Below are positions 17,186 through 27,500 of a DNA stretch of 64,000 bases, piece by piece. Position numbers and translations under genes: made by a program. The stretch lies in the NCBI RefSeq assembly GCF_028550395.1, contig NZ_JAQQKW010000009.1:101422-165421 (forward strand), in the 5' to 3' direction. The notes below the pieces were generated by a model that was not told where the DNA came from, did not search any database, and was given only the letters and a program-made list of their open reading frames with translations. The stretch comes from Asticcacaulis currens. GTDB taxonomy: Bacteria; Pseudomonadota; Alphaproteobacteria; Caulobacterales; Caulobacteraceae. The stretch's first letter is position 1. Each line of letters starts with the position of its first letter.

Positions 17186-18474
17186 TTGAACAACAAAAGC
17201 CCGGCAATCGCCGCGTTCATCAGATTGGCCAGAGTGGCCGCGAGAAGCGCCCTTGGCCCCAGCTTGACGATCATATCGCGCTGACTGGGGGCCAGACCAC
17301 CGATCACCGCCAGTTGGATAGCGATCGACGACAGATTGGCGAAGCCGCACAGGGCAAAGCTCATAATGGCGGTCGAACGCGCTGACAACTGCTCGCCTTC
17401 ACCCATCAGGTGCAGATAAGCGACAAATTCGTTCATGATCAGCTTTTCGCCGAACAGGCCGCCCGCGGCCACGGCCTCATTCCACGGAATATTGATCAGG
17501 AACATGACCGGCGCGAAGACAAAGCCCAGCATCCCCTGAAGCGTCAGGTCCGGATAACCAAACAGGCCGCCTATGCCGCCCAGAATGCCGTTGACCAGCG
17601 CGATCAGGGCCACAAAGGCCAGTACCATGCCGCCCACCGAAATGGCGATCTTCAGGCCGTCCTGAACGCCGTCGGAAATCGCCGCCAGCAGGCTTTTGGG
17701 GTGGTGGTCGGCGTCTTCCATGATCGGTTCAGGCGAATGGATCACCGCCCCTTTGGGATCGGGAATGATGATCTTGGCCATCAGCAACCCGCCGGGGGCC
17801 GACATGAAGCTGGCGGCCAGCAGGTAGTCGATCTTGATGCCGATCTGCGCATAGGCGGCCAGAATGGTGCCCGCCACACCGGCCATGCCCGAGGCCATGA
17901 TGGCAAACAACTGCGCCTTGCTCAGGCCCGCCAGATAGGGCCGCACGACCAGCGGCGATTCGCTTTGCCCGACCAGCACATTGGCCGCCGCCGCCAGCGC
18001 TTCAACGCGGCTGATGCCGATGATAAAGCCTAGGCCCCCGCCGATCACCTTGATGATCAACTGCATGATTTTCAGGTAATAAAGCACCGAGGCGAGCGCG
18101 GCGAAAAAGACGATCACCGGCAGCACATTGATGGCAAAGCCCGCCCCGCCCGGCACAGTGACCAGCCCGCCGAACAGCATGTCAATGGCGCCTTTGGAAT
18201 AGCCCATCAGGGCTTCGACGCCGTGCGCGATGGCCTGCACCCCCGCCTTGCCCCAGCTTGTGTGCAGGACCAGCACGCCGATCAGCACCTGAAGCGCAAA
18301 GGCGCACACCACCATGCGCAGCCGAATGGCCTTGCGATCCGCCGACACCAGAAACGCGATCAGCAGCAGGGTGACAATGCCGCCTATGCCGATCAGCCAG
18401 TGGTTACTGGTCAAATTGGACGACAGATCCGTGGCGGACGGCAGGGACAGGGAGGCGGAGGCAGAAGCGGCCAT
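17182..18474 (-). CDS. concentrative nucleoside transporter (NupC/CNT family)
   Basis: Inner-membrane cation-coupled nucleoside importer, 430 residues, normal for bacterial CNTs. Family signatures are GFAINVLPVIVFFAALASVLYY, the LVGQSESPLVVRPYL segment of the transport core and FMSAPGGLLMAKII, then NEFVAYLHLMGEGEQLSARSTAIMSFALCGFANLSSIAIQ. It follows the porin gene by 71 bp on the same strand, which suggests a porin plus transporter unit for nucleoside uptake across both membranes. That pairing is inference. Confidence 0.95.
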   Translation of the reverse strand: MAASASASLSLPSATDLSSNLTSNHWLIGIGGIVTLLLIAFLVSADRKAIRLRMVVCAFALQVLIGVLVLHTSWGKAGVQAIAHGVEALMGYSKGAIDMLFGGLVTVPGGAGFAINVLPVIVFFAALASVLYYLKIMQLIIKVIGGGLGFIIGISRVEALAAAANVLVGQSESPLVVRPYLAGLSKAQLFAIMASGMAGVAGTILAAYAQIGIKIDYLLAASFMSAPGGLLMAKIIIPDPKGAVIHSPEPIMEDADHHPKSLLAAISDGVQDGLKIAISVGGMVLAFVALIALVNGILGGIGGLFGYPDLTLQGMLGFVFAPVMFLINIPWNEAVAAGGLFGEKLIMNEFVAYLHLMGEGEQLSARSTAIMSFALCGFANLSSIAIQLAVIGGLAPSQRDMIVKLGPRALLAATLANLMNAAIAGLLLFN

Positions 18475-18545
18475 GCGGATACTCAGGGCAAAAACGAAGG
18501 GCTGAGCCTAAGCACCGCAGCGGGCCGGGGTCAATGCACCCCAAC

Positions 18546-19874
18546 TCAATAGGCGTATTTCGCCGCCAGTTCGAGGCGGTCCAGCCGTCCGCTCTGGCCA
18601 TTCAACAGTTCGCGTTTACCCGTGCGCAGTTCGATACCGAGATCGAGCCCTCTAACCGGCGTGAAAAACAGGTTGGCGGCCAGACTTTGTGCCGATTTCG
18701 ACGCCAGAGCCGGGCTGCCTGCCGGATAGTCGGCGCTCAGGAACGACGCCGCGAAGGTCGAACGCAGGCGCGGCGTCCAGCCCAGTTTCACCGCCGCAAA
18801 GCCAGAGGTGATGCCGACTGCCTCCATCTTCGCGCCCTGCGTCCCGGCATAGACGACATCAGGCGCGAAGTTGAGCCCGACATAGCGCCCGATCCCTTCC
18901 CCGCCGGTCAGCATAAAGCGCAGATCATGACGCGACTTCGTACCGAACGGCACCTTGCCCGACAGGCTGAGCCCGTAGCCCGACGCGGTGGCCCCCACCG
19001 CGCCATTATCGACGGCCAGTTGTCGCGCCAGAACGGCCACCGCGAAATCGCCATAGGGCTTTTTAAGGCTGAGACGCGCCGTCACATCGGGCAGGCGGTC
19101 GTCGTCGTTTTCGATCAGGGTCGCGGCGGTGGGCGTAATCGACGCCGTTTCGGGGTTTTCCAGCGCTACGGCCAGGCTATACCCCGCCCCCAGCGGCAGC
19201 GTGTAACGCACCTGCGGCTGACGCACGAAGACCGTGCCTTCCGTGGGGCCGACAAAGTCCGTGCTTTCCGGCAGGGCGGCGACGTTCTGAAACGTCGTCC
19301 AGTCCTGCCCGAACAGCCAGCGGCCATAGGTGATATAGGCGCGACGCAGCGCCAGGTTATAGCCATTGGTGGTGCGTTCGCTGCCGCCGCCGGGCGTGGT
19401 CTGGAAATCAGCCTCGACATAGCCGCTTAAGCCCGAACCGCTGTCCATCGACACCGTCAGTCGGGTCTGCTTGGCGATGAAATCGGCGTCGATGTGTTCG
19501 CGGACGCCGCCTACCGGAATCTGCGACGGCAGGTAGAAGTCGCGCCCCAGCGATCCGGTAGCCAGATCGCCGGAATCGTATCGGCTGAACAAAGCATTGG
19601 TCTTGATAAAACCGCCGAAACACACGGCAGGCCCGGTAGCTTGGAAGGATTGGGTCTGGACGGGAGCGGTCTGTTGGGTTGGGCTGGGCGGCGTGGCCTT
19701 TTCCGCCTTCAGCCCGGCCAGTTCGGCGCGCAGGCGGCTCATCTCGCCCTCCATCGCCGCCAGCCTCTGTTCGAGCGCCGCCGCCTCAGACGGCGCGGTC
19801 TGTTGCGCGCTGACGGAGCCAGCCGCCAGCGCCAGCCCGACCGCAGAGGTCAGGCCGATCAGGGTATATCGCAT
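18546..19874 (-). CDS. DcaP-like outer-membrane porin with N-terminal coiled coil
   Basis: Outer-membrane beta-barrel of 442 residues. Start at 19874 gives the signal peptide MRYTLIGLTSAVGLALAAGS, cleaved near SAQ-Q. A short coiled coil (about 31-58, EAAALEQRLAAMEGEMSRLR) precedes the barrel and is typical of trimeric DcaP porins. The barrel has alternating strands and ends with YAY after LDRLELAAK. It probably supplies solutes to the nucleoside transporter encoded just downstream. The direct repeats 93 bp and more upstream of its start are candidate regulator sites. Confidence 0.85.
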   Translation of the reverse strand: MRYTLIGLTSAVGLALAAGSVSAQQTAPSEAAALEQRLAAMEGEMSRLRAELAGLKAEKATPPSPTQQTAPVQTQSFQATGPAVCFGGFIKTNALFSRYDSGDLATGSLGRDFYLPSQIPVGGVREHIDADFIAKQTRLTVSMDSGSGLSGYVEADFQTTPGGGSERTTNGYNLALRRAYITYGRWLFGQDWTTFQNVAALPESTDFVGPTEGTVFVRQPQVRYTLPLGAGYSLAVALENPETASITPTAATLIENDDDRLPDVTARLSLKKPYGDFAVAVLARQLAVDNGAVGATASGYGLSLSGKVPFGTKSRHDLRFMLTGGEGIGRYVGLNFAPDVVYAGTQGAKMEAVGITSGFAAVKLGWTPRLRSTFAASFLSADYPAGSPALASKSAQSLAANLFFTPVRGLDLGIELRTGKRELLNGQSGRLDRLELAAKYAY

Positions 19875-19966
19875 GTGAACCTCCCCGCTTTTGTTTGCCC
19901 TTATTGTGTTTTGCATGGGCAGCGGTGAGACAGAGGATCAGACCGAAGGGGCCGGAATTGAAGGGC

Positions 19967-20014
19967 GACCTTGGTCGAGACGGCCCCCGACCTTGGTCGT
20001 TAAGACCTTGGTCG
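19967..20014. promoter_or_regulatory. three GACCTTGGTCG direct repeats between porin and response-regulator genes
   Basis: Identical 11-mers occur at 19967-19977, 19989-19999 and 20004-20014, each partly palindromic (GACC-TT-GGTC). Starts are 22 and 15 bp apart. They lie in the 260-bp divergent region and are most simply read as binding sites of the adjacent LuxR-type regulator. That reading is untested. Confidence 0.65.
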
Positions 20015-20134
20015 AATGAAGGTACGGAATGCGTCCCATAGCCGCACTTGGGTCTGGACATGTAAGTGGCAAGGGTACAGATTGGGTGCGCCAGCATTTT
20101 CAATAATAAAAAGAATGCGGCCGGAGGTTTCGTC

Positions 20135-20782
20135 TTGAGTATCCCCCTTCCCGCTTCGGCACCCTCCATTCTGGTCGCCGATGATCACCCGCTCTTTCGT
20201 CAGGCTCTGATACTGGCGGCGCGCAAGGTCCGCCCGGACGCCCATATCCTCGAAGCCGGTACGCTGGACGCGGCGCTGGAAGCCGTGCGTCAGGCCACCA
20301 ACCTCAAACTGGTCCTGCTCGATCTGCGTATGCCGGGTGCCGAGGGCTTTTCCGGCGTGGCCCTGTTGCACGCCGAGGTGCCGCATGTGCCCGTGCTGGT
20401 CGTCTCCGCCGCCGAAGCCGAAAAGGCGGCGCGCGAAGCCCGGCGCTTTGGAGCCGTGGGGTTTATCGGCAAGGATCAGCCCCTGCCGCGCATGCAGGAG
20501 GCCATCAGCGACGCTCTGGAAGGGCGCATCAGCGACACGCCGCCCGCCGACCCGGAGGTCGATACGGTCGCCGCCAAGGTCGCCGACTTGACCCCGACGC
20601 AGTTGCGCGTCCTGCTGGGCGTGCTGGCGGGACGCCTCAACAAGCAGATCGCCTACGACCTCAGTATTTCTGAGGCCACGGTGAAGGCGCACATGACCGC
20701 CATCATGCGCAAGCTGGATGTGCAAAACCGTACTCAGGCCGTACTGGCCGCCCGCGCTCTGGGCATCGGGATAGAGGGTTAA
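20135..20782 (+). CDS. LuxR-family response regulator (CrbR/ErdR-like)
   Basis: Two-component response regulator of 215 residues. The TTG at 20135 is chosen because a GGAGG site lies 7 bp before it; upstream in-frame codons lack one. The receiver has the acidic pair Asp16-Asp17, phosphoacceptor Asp63 (LLDLRMPG) and Lys113. The LuxR helix-turn-helix (NKQIAYDLSISEATVKAHMT, about 169-188) follows. It converges on the transporter-fused hybrid kinase, sharing TTAA at the stops. This pairing matches CrbS/CrbR (MxtR/ErdR), which controls acetyl-CoA synthetase and carbon-uptake genes in gammaproteobacteria. Its targets here are inferred. Confidence 0.88.
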   Translation: MSIPLPASAPSILVADDHPLFRQALILAARKVRPDAHILEAGTLDAALEAVRQATNLKLVLLDLRMPGAEGFSGVALLHAEVPHVPVLVVSAAEAEKAAREARRFGAVGFIGKDQPLPRMQEAISDALEGRISDTPPADPEVDTVAAKVADLTPTQLRVLLGVLAGRLNKQIAYDLSISEATVKAHMTAIMRKLDVQNRTQAVLAARALGIGIEG

Positions 20783-23700
20783 ACCCCTAACCACTGCCGC
20801 AGGATTTTGGGCTCCGCGGGTTTGGCAAACACCGGCACGCCCGCCGCCTCGGCGGCCGCCTCGGTCGCCGGGTCGCGGTCCGCGGTAATCAGAGCGACGC
20901 GCAGGTCTGGATTACGCCCGCGCAAGCGCCGGATCAGCGACAGACCGTCCTGACCCTCGTTCAGATTATAGTCGATCAGGGCGCAGTCGGCGGTTTCGGC
21001 CTGACTGAGGGCCACCTGCGTGTCATCCACCGCTCGCACCTCGCACCCCCACTGCGTCAGCAGCGCCGACATGGCTTCACGCACCGCCGGCTCATCATCG
21101 ACGATCAGCACGCGCCGCGCCGGGGCGTTAATCAGCACCGGTGCCGCCGTCGTGGTCTCAACGGCCGCAACGCGCGGCAGGGTCACGGCAAAACGGCTGC
21201 CGCGCCCCAGGCGCGAACGCACCTCGACGCGCAGCCCCAGAAGGCGCGCCGTGCGCTCGACAATGGCCAGCCCCAGCCCGACCCCGGCCTCACCCGATAC
21301 GCCCAGCCGCTCAAATTCACGGAAAATACGGTCCTGATCGGCCTCGGCTATGCCGACGCCGGTATCATAGACCTCGATCCGCACCTGCTCAGCGCGCGGT
21401 CGCAGCACCAAAAACACGCCGCCGGTTTTCGTGTAGCGCACGGCATTAGAGAGGAAGTTTTGCAGGATCGAGCGTAGCAGAGTGCGGTCGGTCTCCACCC
21501 AGACCGACGGCGCGATCAGGCGCAGGCTCAGCCCCTTTTCCGCCGCCAGGGGCGTGAAGATCAGGCTCAGATCCCGCGCCAGAACCGACAAGTCGAAGCG
21601 CACCGGGCGCGGCGTGACGCCCCCGGCATCGAGCTTGGAGATATCGAGCAAGGATTTCAGCAGGGCATCCGCCGCCTCAATCGAGCGTTCGACATTTTCG
21701 ACCAGCGCCCGCGCCTCGCCTTGCGTCTCCTCAGCCAGAGCCGCCGTAAACAGGCGCGCGGCGTGCAGCGGTTGCAGCAGATCATGGCTGGCCGCCGCCA
21801 GAAAGCGCGTCTTTTCCTCGGTCGCCCGCGCCAGAGCCGAATTGGCCAGACGTAACTCAGCCGTGCGCCGCTCCACGCGGCTTTCCAGCTCGGCGCGCGC
21901 CGTTTCCAGCGCTGACAGGGCGTCGGCCTCGCCCGTCACATCGGTAAAGCACATGACATAGCCGCCGCCGGGCATGGGGCCGCCGACCGTGCGGATCACC
22001 CGCCCGTCATTGCGCCGCCGCTGAAAGGCATGGTGGGTGCCGCGCCGCATGTGGTCCAGTCGGCGGGCGACGTGGCTTTCGACCTCGCCCGGCCCGCATT
22101 CGCCGCGTTCGGCATTGAAGCGGATCAGCTCGGCCACCGGCGTGCCGACACGCACAAGCTCAGGGGGGTACTGAAACAGCTCCAGATAGCGCGTGTTCCA
22201 CGCCACCAGCCGCAGGTTCTGATCGACCACGCTGACGCCGGGGTCGATGTTTTCCAGCGTCGCCGCCAGAAGGCCGCGTGAAAATTGCAAACTCTGGCCC
22301 GAGCGGTCGAGCAGACGCGCCACCTCATCGACGCTGATCGCCGTGCCGGACAGAGCGGACGACACGATGGCGTGAGCCGAAGGCGCGCCGACCACCCCGG
22401 CGATCAGCCGCTCGGCCCGGCGCACGGCGGCACGGTCGATGGGGGCGTGGTCCTGTATGCGGCCAAAGGCTTCGGCGACCGCTTCGGGCCCGGCAAATCG
22501 CGCCGTGAGCGTGGTCAACTGCCCCAGACTGTGGACCGCGCCTTGTCGCACACTGGGCGTCAGGCGCAGACCAAAGCCCGGGCGGGTGCGCCCGAAAGCC
22601 GAGGCCAGACCCCAGGCGGCGGCATTGGCCCCCAGCGAGGCCACCACCCCGTGCACCAGCGGATTGAGGTCCGGCCACAGGGCCTTTACGCCGAACAGGC
22701 CCTGCGGATCGAACAGCGTCAGGGCCGCCCCTTCAAGCCACTGCGGCGAGGCTATGGTCGGCCAGAACAGGCTATAGGTCCACACGATCAGCCCGGCCAG
22801 CAAGCCGGCCTGAATGGCGGCGGCATCTCGCGCCTTGCCATTGACGGCCAGAAGCAGGGCCGGCGTAAACTGCGCGATGGCGGCGAAGGCGATCTGTCCA
22901 ATGACCGCCAGTTGCTGCCCCGGCGGCACCCACAGGGCGTAGGTCAGGGCCGCCCCCATCACCGCCGCGATCGAGGCGCGGCGCACCCACAGCATCAGCT
23001 TGCCGAAATCCGCCGCCGCCGAGGCGCTGCGGTGACGCAGCAGGAAGGGCGCGATCAGGTCGTTGGAAATCATGGTCGAAAGGGCGATGGTCTCAACCAG
23101 AACCATGCCCGTCGCCGCCGCAAAGCCCCCGATAAAGGCCAGCAGGGTCAGGCCGGCCAGTCCGGCCGCATAGGGCAGGTTGAGCACGAACAGGTCGTGC
23201 GGCACCTGCGGCCCCAGCAGGGTCAGTCCGGCCAGCGTAATGGGCGGCACCACGACCAGCGTCGCCAGCAGATAGCCCACAAACGGCCAGCGCGCCTTCT
23301 TCGCGTCCTCCGGCCGGTCGGCCCCGATGACCGCGGTGTAAAACTGACGGGGCAGGCACACCACAGCGGCCATCGACAGAAGTGTCATGACCCCAAAGTC
23401 CAGATTGATCTGAGACGGCGCAAAGCGGGCGGAAAAACTGGCCCAGCCGGCGGTACGAAACTCAGACGGCGCGCTCATAATCGCGAGGATGGCAAACCCG
23501 GCCACGGCGACCAGCGCCACCAGCTTGACCAGAGATTCGGTGGCGATGACGTAGAATATGCCTTCATTCCGGCTGGAGGCCACATAGTGCCGCGTGCCAA
23601 ACAGCATGGCAAACAGAGCCAGAGCCAGCGCCGTCAGGGTCATGGGCCATAAACGCTCACCTCCCGCCACCGCCGCAAAGCTGGTGCCTACAGACCGCAA

Positions 23701-24105
23701 TTGCAGAGCGACGTAGGGAATGGTGCCGAACAGGGCCAGCAGCGTCACCAGCGCCGGCACGCCGCGGCTCTTGCCGAATCGCGCCCCGATAAAGTCCGAA
23801 ATCGACGTCGCCCCTTCGGCGCGCACGGCGGCAATGAGGCGCGTCAGAAAGGGGGCGGCAAACACCCACAACAGGATCGGCCCCAGATAGATGGGCACGA
23901 AGCTCCACCCCTCCCCGGCCGCCGAACCAACCGCCCCGAAGAAGGTCCAGCTGGTACAATAGACACCGAGCGACAGGGCGTAGGCCGGGAGTCTCAGCGG
24001 CGAACGCCCGCCCTCACGCCGCGCCCGCCCTTCGGCCCAGGCCCCGATGGCAAACAATACCGCCACATAGGCCGCAGCTGCCAGTAAAAGAATATAGCCG
24101 TTCAT
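20779..24105 (-). CDS. hybrid histidine kinase with N-terminal sodium/solute symporter domain (CrbS/MxtR-like)
   Basis: Membrane sensor kinase of 1108 residues. About residues 1-500 form a 12-13 helix sodium:solute symporter module (YCTSWTFFGAVGSAAGEG near the start). A PAS domain with a STAC-like linker lies at about 590-720, then a coiled coil. HisKA carries His774 (ASHDLLQPLHAARLF), HATPase has DTGVGI and VGLGLAIVERTARLLG, and a C-terminal receiver has Asp1045 (LIDYNLNEG). This is the CrbS/MxtR order. Whether the symporter part transports or senses a solute is unknown. Acetate-type metabolism is the known theme of the family. Confidence 0.93.
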   Translation of the reverse strand: MNGYILLLAAAAYVAVLFAIGAWAEGRARREGGRSPLRLPAYALSLGVYCTSWTFFGAVGSAAGEGWSFVPIYLGPILLWVFAAPFLTRLIAAVRAEGATSISDFIGARFGKSRGVPALVTLLALFGTIPYVALQLRSVGTSFAAVAGGERLWPMTLTALALALFAMLFGTRHYVASSRNEGIFYVIATESLVKLVALVAVAGFAILAIMSAPSEFRTAGWASFSARFAPSQINLDFGVMTLLSMAAVVCLPRQFYTAVIGADRPEDAKKARWPFVGYLLATLVVVPPITLAGLTLLGPQVPHDLFVLNLPYAAGLAGLTLLAFIGGFAAATGMVLVETIALSTMISNDLIAPFLLRHRSASAAADFGKLMLWVRRASIAAVMGAALTYALWVPPGQQLAVIGQIAFAAIAQFTPALLLAVNGKARDAAAIQAGLLAGLIVWTYSLFWPTIASPQWLEGAALTLFDPQGLFGVKALWPDLNPLVHGVVASLGANAAAWGLASAFGRTRPGFGLRLTPSVRQGAVHSLGQLTTLTARFAGPEAVAEAFGRIQDHAPIDRAAVRRAERLIAGVVGAPSAHAIVSSALSGTAISVDEVARLLDRSGQSLQFSRGLLAATLENIDPGVSVVDQNLRLVAWNTRYLELFQYPPELVRVGTPVAELIRFNAERGECGPGEVESHVARRLDHMRRGTHHAFQRRRNDGRVIRTVGGPMPGGGYVMCFTDVTGEADALSALETARAELESRVERRTAELRLANSALARATEEKTRFLAAASHDLLQPLHAARLFTAALAEETQGEARALVENVERSIEAADALLKSLLDISKLDAGGVTPRPVRFDLSVLARDLSLIFTPLAAEKGLSLRLIAPSVWVETDRTLLRSILQNFLSNAVRYTKTGGVFLVLRPRAEQVRIEVYDTGVGIAEADQDRIFREFERLGVSGEAGVGLGLAIVERTARLLGLRVEVRSRLGRGSRFAVTLPRVAAVETTTAAPVLINAPARRVLIVDDEPAVREAMSALLTQWGCEVRAVDDTQVALSQAETADCALIDYNLNEGQDGLSLIRRLRGRNPDLRVALITADRDPATEAAAEAAGVPVFAKPAEPKILRQWLGV

Positions 24106-24546
24106 CCGCGACCGCCATTACACCGCCACCACGCTAAACCAGCTTGCGATACAGGGCAAACACCTCACGCACGGTCTGCTTATTGTGCGCCGCAAAACAC
24201 ATATCAACGATATAATTCACACCACATTGAGTAGCAATGCCGCCTTTTAACCACCTTTGCGCCACATTTCGCGCGAAGCGAACTTAAGCTGTGCAGAGGC
24301 TTTTTTTAACTAATACCCCTGTAAAGACAGGGAAAGGGTGAAAGACAAAGGCTTTGCCGAAGGTTCTAACAACCCACTTTGAATGTCATAGTTGCCTGTG
24401 TGACCTTATTGAAACAGGTTTCATTCGTAATTGACAATTTTGTGGCAAGAGATTGACGGCCGGGCGACACCGATGCGTTATACCCTTTCAACAGCCGTCA
24501 AGGCTGGCATCAGCGCAGTAAAAAGCCGATAACCCGGAGATAGAGT
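24106..24546. promoter_or_regulatory. 441-bp leader between the hybrid kinase and the TonB receptor
   Basis: No gene is supported in this stretch on either strand. It is less GC-rich than its left side and contains a T7 run (24301) and the likely receptor promoter described separately. The first 60 bases must hold the kinase promoter. Confidence 0.45.
24453..24483 (+). promoter_or_regulatory. candidate housekeeping promoter of the TonB receptor gene
   Basis: TTGACGG at 24453, then a 15-bp gap to GCGTTATAC, matches the Caulobacter sigma-73 pattern (TTGACGS, 10-14 bp, GCTANAWC) fairly well, with a slightly long spacer. It would leave a leader of about 55 bases before the GTG start. A second TTGACA lies at 24431. 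Confidence 0.4.
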
Positions 24547-27500
24547 GTGAAAAAAGAAACCAAGCGACTTGGCCTGTTGGGTACGACCTCGTTTTGCAGT
24601 GCAGTGCTGACGGGCGTTCTGGCTACGGCCCTGACCGGTGGCGTAGCTCACGCCCAAGACACCGCCCCCAAGACGACCGCATCTGAACCAAGCAAGGACA
24701 TTCAGGAAGTCGTCGTTACCGGGACGCGCATCAAGCGCCCGCAATTTGACGGCACAGTGCCAGGGATCCAAGTCACTAAGGAAGAAATCGTTCAGCGCGG
24801 CTTTACAAATGCGTACGATGTCGTCCTCAGCCAGCCGATGGTCTCTTCCGGTGCTAGCCCCTACGGCAACAACGGCGGTCAAACCTCGAGCCTCGGGATG
24901 GCCTTCGCTGACCTTTTGGCGCTTGGGCCACAACGCACCTTGACCCTTGTCAACGGTCGCCGCGTCGTCTCTTCTAATGCGGCCACGCTCTTCGTTTCTG
25001 GCAACTACGCGGGTTCGCAAGTCGATCTTAGCGGCATCCCAACCCAGATGATTGACCGCGTCGATACGCTGACCGTGGGCGGGGCTGCCGCGTACGGTTC
25101 AGACGCAATCGCCGGCGTCATCAACTACATTATCAAAGACAAATACGTGGGAACTGAAGCCCGCGTCAGCTACCGTGCCTCCGAAAAGGGCGACGCAGGT
25201 CGTTACAGCTTCAACGTCTTGCATGGGCGCAATTTCGCAGATGGCAAGGGTAACATCGCCATCGCATATGAGTACAATAAGACAGACGCATTGTATGCAG
25301 ATGCGCGTCCGTGGATTATTGACACTGCCGTCGGCGTTACAAACTTTGCCAATGGCTCCAAGCGCAATCCAAATTTCGTTCCGAACGCGATTATCGACGT
25401 ACCAGGACAGAATAATGGTGCTTTCCTTAGGTCGCAAGATGACGGCATCAATTCAAACGCCTATGCCTATAACAGCCGCTCGTCAACCGTCTGGCCGTCC
25501 GGTATTGTCTTCACCCCCACAGCCGCCGCGGGCTTGACCTGCCCAGGTAGCACCTTTGCTCCAGGTACACCGAATGTAACTTTCACAGGGGCATTTAATG
25601 CCACAACTTGTATTTGGGGGACAACGCCGCTTGGCTTCTCGGCAGCTTCACAGCTCGTGCCGGGAACTCCGACTGGGAATGGGCTTTACGGAACATTTGC
25701 GTCGGGAACTTTTCCGAATTTCGCACCAACAACTCTGCCGTCCGGTGTAACTCCAGCCGCTGTATTCACAAAATACGGCATCACACCTCCAGCGGGCCTT
25801 ACGTCCGGTCAGTTGAACGCGTTGGCGGTGAACGTCCTTCAGAGCAAATTACCTACGCTTCGCGAATATCTCGCAGCTAACCCGAACACTGATATAAATC
25901 TGATCCTCGGAACGCTGTACCCGAACGTTCCGCGTGTGGCCAACACGGATCCAGCGACCAGGAATCTGTTCCCGTTCATTGCAAAGCCGGTCCGGTTCAA
26001 CGCGAACGGTGAGGCCGAAAACTATTCATTTTCCAACCTGTCCCCAACCCAGCAGGGGGTTTTTGGCGCGGCTCAGAACGGGTTTGATAGCAGCTACTAC
26101 AATCTGCTTCAAAACGAGCAGACTCGTAACATCGTGTCACTATTTGCGACCTACAAGATCAATGATGATCTAACATTCTACACACAGAACATCCTTTCGC
26201 GCACGGAAACAGTTCTGCCGCGAAATACAGCTTCAGCTAACTCGGTCACTTCGACGGGTACTGAGACGTCCAGCCTGGTTATGAATATAAGCAACCCATA
26301 CCTGTCTGATGCCTCGAAAGCACTGTTGACAGCCTCCAATGCGGTCGCCACGAACGGCAGCTTCATCTTCGGTCGCACCAATCAGGATATCCTGGGTGAT
26401 AACCCGCTTTTTGGTAAAACCAATACTTCAAACTTTACCCAAGGGCTCAAAGGCAATTTCGAAGTGGCCGGCCATCCATGGAAGTTTGATGCATCTTACA
26501 CCTACGGAAAGTCCGAAGGCGATGTGAAGTTCAAGGGAATCAAAGACCTCGAGTATCAGTTGGCTCTTGACGTCGTTAAAGTTGGTAATGACATCGTATG
26601 TCGAGCCAAAACGACGCCGAGCTCTTATCTTGGTCGGCCGCTTTCTGGTACGGCGAAAAACCTCGTAGACGTTATCCAGCCGGATGGTCGCGTAGCAAAA
26701 ATCGTGTTCCAGCCGACGGTCACTCAAGATATGATTGACCAGTGTCAGCCATTGAATCCATTTGGCTATGGCAAAATGTCCGATGCCGCAAAGGCCTATG
26801 TAACTGCCAATCAGACGTATGCGTTCGAGAATGTCCAGACCTTCCTGCAAGGCTCGGCAACCACGGACATATTCCAGGCGCCTGGCGGTCCTGTAGGTTT
26901 CGCTCTGGCCGCAGAACATCGCACCACGGAAAATAAATACCGTGTGGATGAGATCTCGCAGTTCGGTCGCACGCGTTCGGCTTCAATCGCCAGGACCGAC
27001 TATGAAACTGAGGCAACGGAACTCGGATTGGAGCTAAACATACCTGTGTTTGGCGGTGATTTCACGCTTCCTTTTGTGCGTTCTCTGGAAATCAACCCCT
27101 CGGTGCGCTGGTCGCGTCAGAAGGGTAGTGCGCCGGAGTACTATCGTCAAAGCGCAACCGAAGGTCGTGTAGGTGCGCTTACTACCCCAAGTTATCAAGG
27201 GGACACGGCCCAGATTTTCTCGCTGGCCGGTACCTTCTCGCCTGTCAAGGACATCTCGTTCCGCGGAAACGTCACGAGGTCGATCCGCCAGCCGGATGGT
27301 GTTGAGCTGTTCCTCGGTGGACAGCCGGCATTCACCACGCCTACTGATCCCTGTACCCTGACCAACATCAATAGCTCGTCTAACCCAACAATCCGTAAGG
27401 CTAACTGCGTCAATGACCTAATCAAATATGGTTATGCGACAAACGAGGCAGATGCTAATGGGTTCCTAAACACCTACGCTCCGGCGTCACTCAGCCTCCT

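Noticed and set aside
19967..20014. GACCTTGGTCG triplet considered as replication iterons
   Set aside because: No replication initiator gene or AT-rich unwinding region is near, and the place between divergent genes fits regulation.
22285..23652. 455-codon open frame on the plus strand inside the hybrid kinase
   Set aside because: Low-complexity Gln/Arg/His/Gly composition typical of the reverse of a membrane-protein gene.
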